DNA of 64,000 nt from Pyxicephalus adspersus. Its lineage: Eukaryota > Chordata > Amphibia > Anura > Pyxicephalidae. Numbering within the stretch: the first letter of the stretch is position 1; each line of letters begins with the position of its first letter. The translations under genes were made by a program, and so were the position numbers. The notes beneath the pieces were generated by a model. It searched no databases. It was given only the letters and a program-made list of their open reading frames with translations, and was not told the origin of the DNA. Positions 1 to 11,965 of this stretch are shown here, one piece after another. The stretch spans positions 66,643,486 to 66,707,485 of the forward strand of contig NC_092859.1 in NCBI RefSeq assembly GCF_032062135.1, given 5' to 3'.

Positions 1-1015
1 TCAATTCTGAGCCATTGTGACTTCTTTAAGGCAGTGGCTTTGCTATTATGAATTTGGACTTGAGCTCTACCATTTTCCTTCGTGTACACAGAGCTAAAAA
101 AAAGTGTTTAGTAGATCTGCCTTGTCTTTATCCCTAGTTACCAACCTAGGGACATCCTTTAAGGGGCCTACATGCTCAGATCTGAACTTTGGGGGTTTGC
201 CTTACTTTCCTTTGCAATCAGTCTTTCATTTTGAAATTTTGCACATTTTATCTGCTTTTTACATCTTTTGTTATATTCTTTATAGGTTTCAAATGATGAA
301 GGTGATCCTTCATTTTTATATTTTTGAATGCCCTTTTCTTGTTCCTTATGGCTTTTTTAATATCCGCTGTAAGCCACATAGGTTTTCAGTTTAGCCTCTT
401 AAAATTATTACCCATTGAAATATGTATTTTTTTGTTTGCTTTGTAGAACCGACTTGAAACATTCCCATTTCTGTTCTGTGATCTTTGAGGACAATATTGT
501 CTCCAAGTCCAAGTCACAGAGCCGCCCTTACCATTAAATGAAATCCTCTTATGGTCACTGCTACCCAGATTCTCTTTTATTTGCACATTTGTTATAAGCT
601 CTGCATTGTTAGAAAGAACTAGGTCTAGCAGAGTATCATTTCTAGTTGGGGCTTCTATAAACTGTACCATAAAATTATCTTGTATTAAACTCACAAATTT
701 CCTCCCTTTTGCTGTTTCTGTAGTGCCATTACTCCAGTCAATGTCACGGTAGTTGAAATCTCCCATGATTAAAACACTTCCACTTTTTGCTGCTTTTTCT
801 ATATGTGCTAGTAGTTGATTTTCTATTTCTTCCTTAGCACTGAGGGGCCTATAGCAGACTCCAATAATTATTTGTTAACCCCACATTCAACTCCACCCAT
901 AATGCCTCAACCTCATCGCTTGTTCCCTTCGCAATTTCTTCTTTCACATTCACTTTCAGATCACTTCTCACATACAGACAGACACCACCACCCTTTGTTT
1001 GACTCTGTCTTTAAT
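1..1015 (-). pseudogene. CR1-type LINE fragment, endonuclease to start of reverse transcriptase
   Basis: Remnant of a CR1 non-LTR retrotransposon pol gene, running off the left edge. Read on the minus strand from about 1010, it holds the approach to the endonuclease motif (a run ending GVCYRPP), then GDFNYRDIDW at about 765, then the stretch ending SSDH that contains a catalytic histidine. After that comes the linker to the reverse transcriptase (WLTADIKKAIRNKKRAFK at about 340-390, and a LVTRDKDKADLLNTFF-like segment near 90-150). The order matches CR1 pol. The frame is broken several times, so it is dead. Two other copies of the endonuclease part lie at 15644-15915 and 22188-22560. The clade assignment rests on the GDFNxPDIDW and APTRNDTLLDL motifs as I know them from CR1. 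Confidence 0.88.
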
Positions 1016-2318
1016 GTATAAAGTTAAAAACCTCCACCTGAAGAAGAAAGATGAAAATGTCACAGTAATGTTAACCAAGATTGGCTTTGAATAAGTTATT
1101 GATTTAGATGACCCTTAGTTTAACAGGTCTGGCAAGAATGTCTAAATCCAATATTTCAGCTGAATTTTGTACCTGGCAGAAAACTGCAACTGTTTTGTAC
1201 AGTGATTCTTTGCATAGACATATTCTGTAGTTATCTGTTTAATTTATGCTTTGTTGTTTTTTTCTGCTTGGTTGTTTAAATCAATTTTGATTGTCAATTA
1301 CAAGCTTGCAAGCAAGACAGACACATTAACTTCAATTTAATTACTCTACAAATTTCAATAGTCTTTATATAACTTATTTGTTAGAAGTTTTAGTATTCCT
1401 AATCTCTTTGCACAAGCCTGGAATTAAATGAATTAATTAATTTATTTGTGCTGAAAAAAAAAGCTTTAGCATTAAAAGTAGCACAACAACATCCTGAAGG
1501 GAGAAACGCATACAAAGTTATAGCCTTTTATCTGTGCAAACAGTCTTGTGATTCACACATCTCTGTCACACTGTTGGTGTTTCATGCCATGCTATTAGAC
1601 AACATATCAGCATCTTCGCACTGCCGATTTATAATACACTGAGCAAGTAGGTGACACTGGAAGCTAAGTAAAATAGGAAATAGTGGAATTATTTATTGTA
1701 TATGCAGCTTTACAGAGGTTTTTAGAGAACAGCTTTATTACACACTTTAATAACATACATGCCATCTGCATTACTTGCTAAAGGATCTGTTATTATTCTG
1801 TTTGAGTCAGTCTTTAAATTAAACATTTTTTATACTGCGGATATGAAGTGGAAAACCAGAAATATGCAGCTTTGGCAGGTAAAAAGGTTTTCAAATTATT
1901 TTTCAAAAATAATTTATTATGACAGTGTGTCCATATATATATAAAAAAAGTTACATTTTAAAGGCTGTCACTATTTATTATACTGTCCCATTAGTAAACT
2001 AGTAGTGGTGGTTGGTCATTTCCCACTGATCTGTCATTGATGTATCTGTCACTGACAGGTATAGCAGACAATAGCAGCTGCCAACATGTGGTGGAAGAGG
2101 AAAGCAAAAAAACTAGGTTATAACATAAGACAAAGCATTTATAGTATAACAAGCAATATTTTAAAGCATTTTTATTGTAATAAATATTAAACTTCAAATA
2201 ATTTAACACCATGTTCAACCTAATTGAAAGTTTATCCAACTCAGTTATTACAAGCTAATATAATTCAGTTATAGTTAAGACTGGCGAGAATATACTGTTA
2301 TGGGATAACCTGTGTAAT
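1016..2318. other. unannotated AT-rich stretch
   Basis: Only short chance ORFs and a few TA runs (about 1935). I recognise no repeat family or exon. Confidence 0.5.
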
Positions 2319-2396
2319 CCAGCAAACCTCTATCTATCCAGTTTTGTCTAGTCTATCTTCTCCAGTCTTGGAGAGTTTTAATGAACCAGACCCACT
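2319..2396. repeat. half of a palindromic MITE
   Basis: Matches one arm of the palindromic family seen complete at 46177-46395 and 54739-54954. The shared words are ATCCAGCAAACCT, then CTTCTCCAGTCTTGGAGAG, then a TTTAATGAACCAGA end. The other arm is missing. Confidence 0.55.
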
Positions 2397-3633
2397 GATG
2401 TTGAGAACAGAACCCTGTGTGGGCAATACCATTGCTTCAAAAACTGTTTGCTCTTCTTTTCTGTGAGTGCGTTTTGACTTTGGCTGGACATTTGAGTCAT
2501 TGTTTTGCTGCAGAATGAATTTGGGACTGATCATATACCCCTCTAATGATATTGTATGATAGTTTTCTGCTTGTACTTTTTACTAAATACCCAAAATGAA
2601 TGTGCAGTATGAGCCCCCAGGTCACTGTTGCCTGCAGACACAAATCCTCTTCAGATCTTCATTGAATAAACTGCCTTCTATTACAGCCACAAATTTATTA
2701 AACAGATTTAAAAGTTCAGAGCATGTGTAGATAAATCTATTGGCCTTGTTTCCATGGTGTATTTTTGACTGCAAGTTTTTTATGAAGACTACATCTGACC
2801 CGACTGAAACAACTGTATTTGGCTGTTACTTGGTGATTGAGGATTAGTACTTGTTTAATTTAATCAAACAATCATATACATATATAGTTACAATAGTGTT
2901 CCACTGGACATATATTGTGACCAGGGATACCAGAGAGTTTGTCTTGTTTTATATTTGTAATATATGTATGTTCTTTAATGTTCCTAAAAATCTATCTGTA
3001 TGAAAACAACTTATGCTATGAGCATTTTAAATTAATAAATCCATATTCCCAAATGGCTTTAAATATGATAAAAAGTCTTTGATAACACCATTTTGTAACC
3101 AGAAATCAGAGAAGAGCTATTTTACTCTTGTAATTTAAAAACAACATCAGAAGTGGAATCCTAATTTCTGCTGCAAGTTCATTTTAATTATACAGCAGAA
3201 TGTTACATTTTACTGCCCTGAGTTCCTGGAGGAGACAGATACCCAATACTTTTAATATACAGCTTTAAGCAGAAAATGTGGCACAGACTACTATGTATGG
3301 CATTAGCACTTTTGGCAATGCATGAACCAGGCAAAAAGTTAATATACATTACTAATATATATAAAAGAACAAAAACCTACCTAAATTTAATGGGATTCTG
3401 CTACTGAATCAACCCAAACATTGGGGTCAATTCAGGTGAACTGTCAGAAATGAACCAAAGAGAGGCAACACTATTTTTACTACTTTGGTAGTAGAGCCCC
3501 ACCACACACTAACAGACCAATGAGTCAAATAAAGAGTTGTCCACAATAACAATAGATATTTTTGGCACAAACCCAAGACAGAATTTCAAATAAAGAACCC
3601 TGTAACTGTAAATCAAGATGATAGAAGTGTTAT
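2397..3633. other. unannotated AT-rich stretch
   Basis: No recognisable coding, RNA or repeat structure apart from short TA-rich runs. The left part of the following piggyBac element may start a little upstream of 3634, but I cannot see its end. Confidence 0.45.
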
Positions 3634-3987
3634 TTGGGGGTTGATTTGCTGCAATTTACAAGTATTTTTAATATTAATAAGAGGCCTGTGAATCATTCAG
3701 ACTTCATTTTGCAAGTTTCTGAATCCATAGTCAAGAACCACCAACAACCATCAGGGGCTATGAATAGACCTGGACGTCGTGCTTCTATCGTTGTCAACCC
3801 AGAACGCCTGACCGCTCGTCACTTCACTGAATACATCCCACCAACCCAGAAAAGAGCAGCACCTACAAGGATGTGCGTGGTTTGCTGCTCAATGACCGAT
3901 GACAGAGGAAGGAAGAAACGCAAAGAAACCAGGTTCTACTGTGCAGCACTCTGTTTCAAAATCTACCACACCCGGGATGTCTACTAA
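3634..3987 (+). pseudogene. piggyBac transposase, C-terminal fragment
   Basis: About the last 115 codons of a piggyBac-type DDE transposase. The frame reads through NHSDFILQVSESIVK, then a RLTARHFTEYIPP segment, then the cysteine-rich C-terminal domain (MCVVCC ... YC ... FKIYHTRDVY) and a stop at 3985. In related transposases this domain binds zinc and contacts the element ends. Compared with the second copy at 17701-17922, this one lacks about eight residues between the YC and LC/PC cysteines, so two zinc ligands are gone. The catalytic core and start are absent. The element's 3' end follows downstream on the same strand, so this is the tail of a 5'-truncated or internally deleted element. 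Confidence 0.88.
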
Positions 3988-4341
3988 AAATGTAAATATT
4001 TTTTTTTTTATAAAATCTGCATTAATTTATCTTCTTATTTATCAATAATATTGCACCCTTGTTTGGAAAATTTCAGTTAGAAATTTTTGATAAAAACATT
4101 TTTTTTTGATAAATTACACTGTTGTGGTCTATTATTTCATTATTTTTTATAATAATGATTTATAATTATCTGTTATATTATAATTTATGATTATAATATA
4201 ATAAATAAATATATTTGTTATACCCAGGAGTTAATCCTAGGAATTACAGGCCTACAATATAAACAAAAATTTCTATGCAAAAAAAATAGGATCACTTTTT
4301 GCATCAAAAAACTGACAGAATTAGAACGCTAGGGGGGTTAA
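3988..4341 (+). mobile_element. 3' end of a piggyBac element, with TIR and TTAA
   Basis: AT-rich 3' UTR after the transposase stop. It ends in a terminal repeat (rc CCCCCCTAGCRTTCTAATTC) followed by TTAA at 4338-4341, the piggyBac target site. The same last 80 bp or so (GCCTACAATAT, ATGCAAAAA, GACAGAATTAGAACGCTAGG) end the element at 52174-53022. The left TIR of this copy was not found. Confidence 0.8.
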
Positions 4342-4799
4342 TAGGTGCATAGCATTATAGCATCATCAAAAATTGGTTTCTCTGTATCATTAAATCATGC
4401 TAGAATAGGATAGGTTCAAATGTCTTTGGCATAAAAAGATCAGTAAAAAAGTTCTATTGCAAATTGAAATTAAAGCAAAGAAAGGATCTATTTGGAACAT
4501 TTGCCATACATATCTATTTAATTTGAGAGATCTACAGACAGCTAAAAGTCTGGAAGAGTCCTATTACAGAACACTGGAATTACAATATATATAGAGAGAT
4601 ATTTTCTTAGAAAAAGTTCAAAACATTTCCCAGAGGATAGTGTCAAGTACAGCAATTACTTTTTTAGACATGGGATATGTGCATGCTATCTTCCTTTTTG
4701 TTATTTCAATAAAGGAACTTTGCACTTCAAAGTCTGTTATTATTGTTTATTTAAACCAGACATATCAGCACATTTTTAACATTATATGAAGGTTTTGTC
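4342..4799. other. unannotated
   Basis: AT-rich, no repeat family or coding signal that I recognise. Confidence 0.45.
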
Positions 4800-5222
4800 A
4801 AAAAAAATGTGGGATTGCTTTTTACTTTTTGGGGAGACCCATCCCATCTTTACCACTGCAGAGGTAAAGACTGAAGGGGAAACCACAGCCTCCTGGGATA
4901 CATATATTAATTATCCCAGGAGGCTGTAAGTTGCTCCTTCTGTGCATGCCCGTGCATGTGTCATAAGGGGCTTTTCTAGAATGTAATAAAAAAGAGCCAA
5001 TCTTACTGTGCATGCATGAGATTGGCACTTTTTTCACATTTTCAGGAAGATGTACCACCAGATCTCACATCTGCAGAGTGCGATATGGGATGACGTAAAA
5101 AGAAGCCGGAAAAAGAAGGAAGCCTGGACTGCTCATAAACTACTGGACTCGGTTTGTGCAGGCATCCACAGTTTTACACCTGTAAAAATAAGTGTTTTTT
5201 TACCTAAAGTTCTGCTTTAATC
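4800..5222. mobile_element. MITE-like element with a strong internal hairpin
   Basis: Contains a perfect 16-bp inverted repeat, ACAGCCTCCTGGGATA at 4885-4900 and its complement at 4912-4927, with an 11-nt loop. The right edge TTACCTAAAGTTCTGCTTTAA (5198-5221) resembles the ends of non-autonomous DNA transposons common in frog genomes. I did not find a matching left terminal repeat or a target duplication, so the boundaries are approximate. Confidence 0.4.
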
Positions 5223-6029
5223 TACCCTTCTCCTCTCTTTTAAACTCTGTAGAAAGTGCAAAAAAGTGAATGTGGGAGGAGGGGGAGTTATTATATTATA
5301 CTAACCTTTCTTCAATGTTTGTAGGGTAGGGGCAACAATGTTCACCTGCCAACAAGAGAAAGCTGAATAGCTCAAATTTAATGAAAAAATCTTATGCCAC
5401 AGGACAAGATTTGGTCTACTTAACTTAACTTAACTTAGATGTGAGCTGGAAATAGGACTAGGTCACCCTAGATGGGTTCTGCAGAAAGAAGCTAGGGAAA
5501 TCGCTAAGTCATTAGAACACATTTTTTAAAATATGATACTTTCATCCATTCACAAATTCTACTCCAGAAAAATCAATCATATTGCACTGGGCTGGGGAGA
5601 CAATTGTAGCTTATAAATGAAACATTCATAATGTTTTGCAGAATATCTTTAAAATATACTTTGTATTCATGACATAATATTTATAATTAAAAAGGGGGGT
5701 CCCCCTAATATTAAAACCAAGCCATGTCTTACGCTTGAAACCTGACTTGCTAGAAGGCGGGCCAGAAAGCAGCTGTGTCCCTCTTTTCACCCATACTAAA
5801 CCTGCTAGAACCTGGATGGTCAAAGAAAGATGGGCAGGAGTGTGTAGACCCCTTCCTTTTGGCCATGCTAGCTCTGTTGGCCCCAGTAGCTAGAAAAGCC
5901 ATCCTTGGAGAAGAAGGGCCTTTTATCCCAACAATGTAACTCCTGAATGGTATAGAGGTCCATTGGAGGAGACCTTAGTGGAACCTAAAAGCCCCCATAT
6001 TTACTTTTATTTTATTTTTTTTTATTTTT
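5223..6029. other. unannotated
   Basis: Holds a short TTAAC tandem run near 5420 and nothing else that I recognise. Confidence 0.4.
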
Positions 6030-6380
6030 TTTGTATTGGATTGGATACTGGAGTTTGTATTCAATCCAATACAAAATGAGCGTTTGAATTTACCAGTTAT
6101 GTACTTTGTATTAATTTTATATTATTTTGTATTGGATTGGATACGCAAGTTTGTATCCAATCAAATACAAAATAAAATTTGAATTTCCAAGTTATTTACT
6201 TTTATTTTATTTTTTTTTATTTTTTGTATTGGATTGGATACTGGAGTTTGTATTCAATCCAATACAAAATGAGCGTTTGAATTTACCAGTTATATACTTT
6301 GTAATTTTTTGAACTATTTTGTATTGGATTGAATACAGGAGTTTGTATTCAATCCAATACAAAATAAATGAATGAGTTTC
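6030..6380. repeat. array of four palindromic 46-bp units
   Basis: Four copies of an interrupted palindrome, TTGTATTGGATTGGATAC - about 8 nt - GTATTCAATCCAATACAAA. They lie near 6031-6076, 6127-6173, 6224-6271 and 6319-6364, spaced about 95 bp with AT-rich spacers (GAATTTACCAGTTAT). Each unit can fold on itself. A degenerate pair of the same half-units sits at about 52690-52735 and 55573-55618, in each case beside a GAATTTCCCGxC CpG-rich block. The array is therefore probably a subterminal part of a piggyBac-type non-autonomous family. Confidence 0.8.
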
Positions 6381-6720
6381 AATTTGAATTTCCCGCACAC
6401 GCGCCGACGTCATCACGCACGCAGGGACGAGCCGTCCGGTTTTTTTTTTCTCCGCCGGACGGCTTCTCGCTTCAGAGATCATCCGGCGCTGGAACAAGAA
6501 GGACGTGGACGATCAGCGGGACCAGGTAAGATGTCGGCCGGCTTCTTACCGGTCCCGCTGGCACCCGACGAAGGACACCCGACGCTGGAGAGGGAGATCG
6601 GCGGACGACGATCGACGGAGGACGACGCTGGAACACGAACACGACGCTGGATGAGCACAGGGGGACCAGGTAAGTGGGGATGGGAAAAAACTCGGGGTTA
6701 ACCATCCTAGCCGTTTTTTT
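6381..6720 (+). mobile_element. CpG-rich segment with splice-donor-like sites, piggyBac-type MITE end
   Basis: A sharp switch from AT-rich sequence to about 300 bp of CpG-rich sequence beginning GAATTTCCCGC. Two perfect donor-like words occur, CAGGTAAGA at 6523-6531 and CAGGTAAGT at 6667-6675. An ACTCGGGGTTAACC remnant near 6692 resembles the hairpin and TTAA end of related elements at 17426-18182, 52408-52785 and 53391-53592. The coding-looking frames here are by-products of GC content. The terminal repeat is degraded, so the right boundary is uncertain. Confidence 0.55.
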
Positions 6721-7755
6721 TTTGCCCGTACGAAGGTCGTACGATGGCTGTGGATGCAATAAGAACACAGATTCTGATGTAAATACTTAATGCTTTCGTG
6801 CAGCCTAATTTCTCTGTCATTGCACTGCTCATTTGGGAAACATGAAAATAGTATTTTTTCACTCTGTTCCTCCAAGTCATTTTGAAAACTTAGAACCGGC
6901 GAGCCAGCTGATGATTGAAATTCTGTGGCAGCAGTCGTATATGTTATTGAAAGCAAAAATGTGTCAAGCATAGAGTTATGGGTAAAATACAGTGTATAGG
7001 CAACGCGTATAACAGTTCTGCCTCTCTCACCTATTATTTCGTGCAGGAGTTCCTGACCTTCAGTTTCCATGAATAAAATATAACATAAGTCAAAATCTAT
7101 GTTAAAATATAATTAACTGTGGCTTTGCCAACCTTTTTCCCAGCGTGTTTCTTTTTTGTTTATTTTCTCCAGCAGAATAATAAATACAAATAAACTAGAT
7201 ATAGGAGATATATTTGCACTGCCTACTGTGTTTTTCATGCCTAATATCTTCCTAAAATAAATTAAAAATATAAAATGCTGCATGTAGAAATTTATTACCA
7301 TTTATGAAAATAACTAGTGGTAGAAATTGGTTTTATAATCACCAAGATTATTGGATTTATATTGATAAGACTACTACGTATACAGGCAGAGGACAGACAA
7401 GCAGCACAAAACACTGCACAAGCAGAGGTCATGACTAGATTAGCAAAAGGATATATTGAATATAATACCAAAGTTCACAAGGACCAACAGGTTCTGTGCT
7501 CATAAGGTGCCCTAGCATTTGTATCTGCTAGTGAGTGACAAAACCAATAACTGATGCTGTCACACAAGTATGATGAGCATGCCATCCTCACAAGTGGAAG
7601 TACACTAGCATGAGAACAGACTGAGAATCTTCATCATTAGTCTACTCCTTGTATACACTGCACACAAATGAGATAGGTGGTCAGTGGGAACCAAGGGTTT
7701 ATACCCACCTTGACAAAAGAAAATCTTTAAGGCATGTAGAATACTAGGACAAATA
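6721..7755. other. unannotated; one unrecognised minus-strand ORF
   Basis: A minus-strand frame from 7070 down to about 6730 has no stop for about 110 codons (it starts METEGQELLHEIIGERGR). I cannot match it to a family and it has no supporting splice signals, so I do not call a gene. The rest is AT-rich with nothing recognised. Confidence 0.35.
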
Positions 7756-7915
7756 ATGGGCCTAATGTGGTAAAGTGCTCTAACACTGTAGAAGTAGTCT
7801 ATCATGGGAGAACCTGGATGATCCAACAAACCTGAAATAATTTCCTTAAGAATCCTTTGATATTAGTTGGCAAATGTTTCCATTCCCAAACCATATTATT
7901 TCCAGGTTTGCTTGA
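7756..7915. repeat. diverged copy of the palindromic MITE
   Basis: Starts GGGCCTAATGTGGTAAAGTG and continues with GATGATCCAACAAACCTG and GGCAAATGTTT. These words appear in the same order as in the complete copies of the family, but one arm is decayed. Confidence 0.5.
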
Positions 7916-7939
7916 AAACAAACTCATCTCATGAACTAT

Positions 7940-8196
7940 GGGCCTGACCTAATAAAGTTCTCCAAAGTTGGAGAAGATACACTTTCATCAGTGAAGCTGG
8001 GTGATTCAGCAAACTTGGAATGGATTTCTTCTATTTTCTAGCAAATGTTTTAAATCCTGGACTAGATGCATTACAGGTTTGCTGGATCACCCAGCTTCAC
8101 TGATGAAGTGAAGCTCTCCAGCCTTGGAGAGCTTTGATAAACCAGGTGCTGTGAGTCTATCTTCCCCAGTCTTGGAGAGGCTTAATAAATCAGGTT
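7940..8196. mobile_element. palindromic MITE, nearly complete, plus an extra arm fragment
   Basis: Left arm GGGCCTGACCTAATAAAG, CTCCAAAGTTGGAGAAG, ACACTTTCATCAGTGAAGC and GGGTGATTCAGCAAAC. The right arm is its complement, ending near 8147 (GCTTTGATAAACCAGG). A second short right-end fragment (CCAGTCTTGGAGAGG ... TTAATAAATCAGG) follows at 8158-8196. The family folds as one long hairpin and encodes nothing. I do not know its superfamily. Confidence 0.75.
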
Positions 8197-8879
8197 TAAT
8201 GAGCTTGACCACATGTGAGTGTTGAGAGACTTAAAGAGGCATAGATAAAAAGCTATTGCTGTAAACAACATATTAATGTATTAATCCTTGTACCCACAAA
8301 GATGATTTAAATACTGCCACAAGTAATAGTTTAACAGAAAAAAACACCATAATTTTATATCTCTAGTAACATAAAGCTAAGTGCTCACATGTATGTATTG
8401 TCTGGTCTTGTATATGCAGGGCAGAGTTTAGGGTTACCAGCTACCTTCAAAGCAAAAACCTCCTCCCTAACTGCTCTATAATGAACGTTTTTCAACCCCC
8501 AAAGCTAGAATTCCCTCTTCCTTTGTGGAAAAAAAAGCTTACCAAACTTCAGAAGCACAGCAGCATATGGATATTAGTAAAAAGAAGTATGCAAAGGTTT
8601 TGTATTGTGATACAGCAGATCAAAGAAGCAGCCTGGGAGAGCTCACCTCTTGCATGCTTTGCTTCTGATGCCACCCTCTATGTGGGGAAGGGAACAGGAT
8701 CTGCAGCTTCGTAGGGACTCTGACACATGAGTAATGTGTAGAGTGTTCTGCTTGACTGACGTATGCTGGAGCCTTTTTACTTACCTGTACCACTTTCTCC
8801 CGTCCCCTTTCTTCCCATCACTTTTTCTTATAATAACACACTGACACCTGCGGGTATGGTAAAATTTGGCCTTAAGGCA
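8197..8879. other. unannotated
   Basis: No family recognised. Short ORFs here lack any supporting feature. Confidence 0.4.
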
Positions 8880-10640
8880 GTTTATTAACATAATATTTTA
8901 AATAACTCAACACATTACAACTGTCAAATAATTAACCCTTTCAACTTTTCCAGTATCATAACCCCTGTCAGGTGGCAGGTCCTTGACAGGTAATGACTTT
9001 ATTTTTTACCACATTAACCCTGGATCTGCGTTTACCATTGATATATTTATATGCTCCCAGCTGCCACCCTACAGCCTCAGGAACCATATCAATCCCGCAC
9101 CTCCAAACCAAATTTAACAACTTAACTCCAAGTTAACCAATTTTGGAGACCCCATACCAAAGATGGTTCTCCACACTTCATAAAATTTGCCACCAAACGT
9201 TGTGCAAAGACCCTGCCCATCGGCATGATCTTGCATGGAAAGGTAAGTTTGCCCAACAGCAACTGCAGCTGGCGCAAACGCAACTTCTTTCTACCTGACG
9301 CCTTAAATTCCTAAATTCCAATGCCAAAGTGTCGATCACTGTCCCAGAAAAGACAGTTCCGTCACCAGACCCTCTGTCTTGTCCTGTGCCAATGGAACCT
9401 CAGAAATTGCCAAATCCACACACTCCCGCATTGAATTGCCATTGAATTTGCGCAAGGCAGAGAATCTGGAGGAATTCTGGCTTCCGGCCCCCCCAAGAAA
9501 GGGCTGGGAACTTACCTTGGCATGTCATCAAACGCATCCACAGCCCAATCTACTTGTGATCCCATCTCAAGGACAGACGCACAGCCATGCGTTGCTGAAA
9601 TTGTCCGTCATACTTAAGCCATGCCTGCCCACCATAAACCCTGTAAGCCTCAATAATGCCTTCCAAATAACCAAAAAGTGCCGAGCAATGCTCCGGCGCC
9701 AGTTCCCCCACCACGCCAGTTTCCAAAAGGGCCGCGACTCCTCATCCCCGTTCCTACCCTCACTCACCCCACCTCTGTCCTGATTGAAACGTTCCAATGG
9801 GAGAAGTGAAAAAATGTCAACATACTCACCTCGCCATATTTTCTCACGCACATCCTGTTTGAGGTGCGACCCCAGAGGCCCCTCAAAACAAACATACACC
9901 TCACCCCGCGCACTGTCACCCACACTTACATTGTGCTACCTCCGGCAGTCCAACATCACTGGCACGCTGTCCCCCACCGGTGTCCATCTCCTGCCCTCCC
10001 ACCCCTTCACAAACCGACCCTGCCCTGCTGCCCGGACCCACCGCAGCCCCGGCCTACCCCCCTAACCAGCACCCACCCCTCTTCTACCCCCAAAGCCCAG
10101 AGCCCCTGTGTCCCTGGCCTGCAACAAATCATGTAACAAAGCCCTGACTCCTTCCAATACCCAAGGTACATCACAACCCCCCCACCCCACCTTTCCCCCG
10201 ACCTAGCCAACATCCTACTGAACCTCCCCCAACACACCCCCCTCCCCGTTTCCCCAGACCAGAGCTCCACACGCTGAAGGCTTGCGGTCCCCCCACCAGT
10301 CAGGCAACTCACCATCCCACAAGACCCAGCCATCTTCCTCCTCTGCTGCCCGGCTTCTGGTGAAAGTCACTCTTCCGTTGACGCACTTCCTGTGACGTCA
10401 CTGCACCCCAACGTGCTCCCTCTGACCCCGGAAGCAACCTGCGCCATCTTCCTGACGTTTGCTCCTCCCCTTCTTCGATTTCGCGAGACCCAATACTTCG
10501 TCCACCGGTAGGCCGCCTGCGGCCTGTTTTGCGGGGCGGTCTGGAGGGTCCCTTATGGGGCTCCTATTGCGGCGGGGAGCCCGTAAGACCTCAGGATCCA
10601 GGAGGCCTAACCCTCCGAGGCTGCGCCAAAACAGGATACA
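8880..10640 (-). pseudogene. DIRS-like retrotransposon remnant
   Basis: Minus-strand remnant of a tyrosine-recombinase (DIRS/Ngaro type) retrotransposon. The first ORF region (about 10330 down to 9567) contains ARGEVYVCFEGPLGSHLK, then VREKIWRGEYVDIFSLLPLE at about 9860-9800, words I associate with DIRS gag-like proteins of frogs and fish. Further down (about 9400-9150) is a reverse transcriptase/RNase H piece (GTVIDTLALEF, then KLRLRQLQLLLGKLTFPCKI and MPMGRVFAQRL), read in shifting frames. The central RT catalytic region and the recombinase are missing. The 5' part (10640-9800) is GC-rich with CpGs, in contrast to the AT-rich surroundings. Superfamily assignment is from motif memory, not a search. 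Confidence 0.65.
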
Positions 10641-11965
10641 TCATACAAAAAATAATATTCACCTATCAAATATAGTAACTTAACGCTACATTTGGCCCTA
10701 GTATCAAGTATATGTATCACAATGATATTCTGTAATCTTTATTTTTATGAATATGTTAATGTGGATTTCTGTTTGGGTTTATCCTATTCTCATGTGAACT
10801 TTTGTTATAATATATTCCACCCTATATAATATGTAGACCGCATGTTATATTTGCAACATCTTCACCTACCCCTGGGGAAGCCTTTATCGGACGAAGCGTG
10901 TCTGGTCTTCTGGCTGTGAGCATACTTCCCTGTTTAAATTTATGCGGCCCTGCTACATATCATTGTTGTCTATGTTTTCAGTAGGTTAAGCGATGTATAA
11001 CAAATAATCTATTTGATGAACATTGGATTTTCTAATAGGAGATCCCTATGTTGCACTCAGTACACGTAATGAATTACATTTTTGTGAGAATTTTCATTTT
11101 CATTGAATACAGTATTTCTTTTTGCCTAAAAAACCCTCTCTGTCTCCATTTTGTTTGTTGTTATACTGATTTGGGGCTGGCAATATCGCAAATTGAGGAT
11201 AATTGTATTCACTTCGGATATAGCACTCTTCCACTATTACCACCTATACCCTCTTTCCTACAGGGTAAAGTAAACCAAAATTCTTTGTTAATAGAATTTT
11301 GAGGGGAAACAATTCTATATACACAAGATTATGCAGCACATTGATTGTTAGGGAACATACAAAGTTTACAATATTGGCAATATTGTTTTTTAAAAAAACT
11401 ATTTAACTTTTCCAGCAGGTGAAATACTAACATCATGAGTTTATCCTCTAACAACTCACACCACAACTGTTTTTTTATTGCAACCTCTCCTTCCAGCTTA
11501 ATATGTGCAATTAAAACTTACTGAGAACTAAACAAAACTATTGAAAATAGTAACTATAGAAAATCCTTAACCTGGATGTTCCCACAAATTTAAAAAGAAA
11601 AATCTACCCAATACTTTATTATTTATCCTACACTATTCTTTAATACTTTTTTATTTCATTTTTACTCCTTTTATTAATATGAGGCAAAAAATAAACTAAA
11701 AATGGTAAATTTTCCACAGGTGTAAACTTTCCATTCATTCTTTATTTTGTCACATTTAAATGACAATAAATGACATTTTTGAACAAAGCAACGCAAACCT
11801 ATTTCCAAATCGAAATGTTTTTTTTTTCTCAGTTTTTGTGCATTTTCATGCAATGCTGAAAAAGGTACTAACAAAAGCAAAGAAAAAAAAACGAGTAGAA
11901 AAAAATTAGATATTTTAAATCAATACCTAAGAGCAAATAAGGAGAAATGGGTCATTTAGGGATGA
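10641..11965. other. unannotated AT-rich stretch
   Basis: Includes the motif CCTGGGGAAGCCTTTATCGG at 10870, one of several similar motifs in the window (see findings). Otherwise no family recognised. Confidence 0.4.

Noticed and set aside
6546..7070. 174-codon minus-strand ORF
   Set aside because: The upstream half is unrecognised and the downstream half reads through CpG-rich repeat; no evidence of a real gene.
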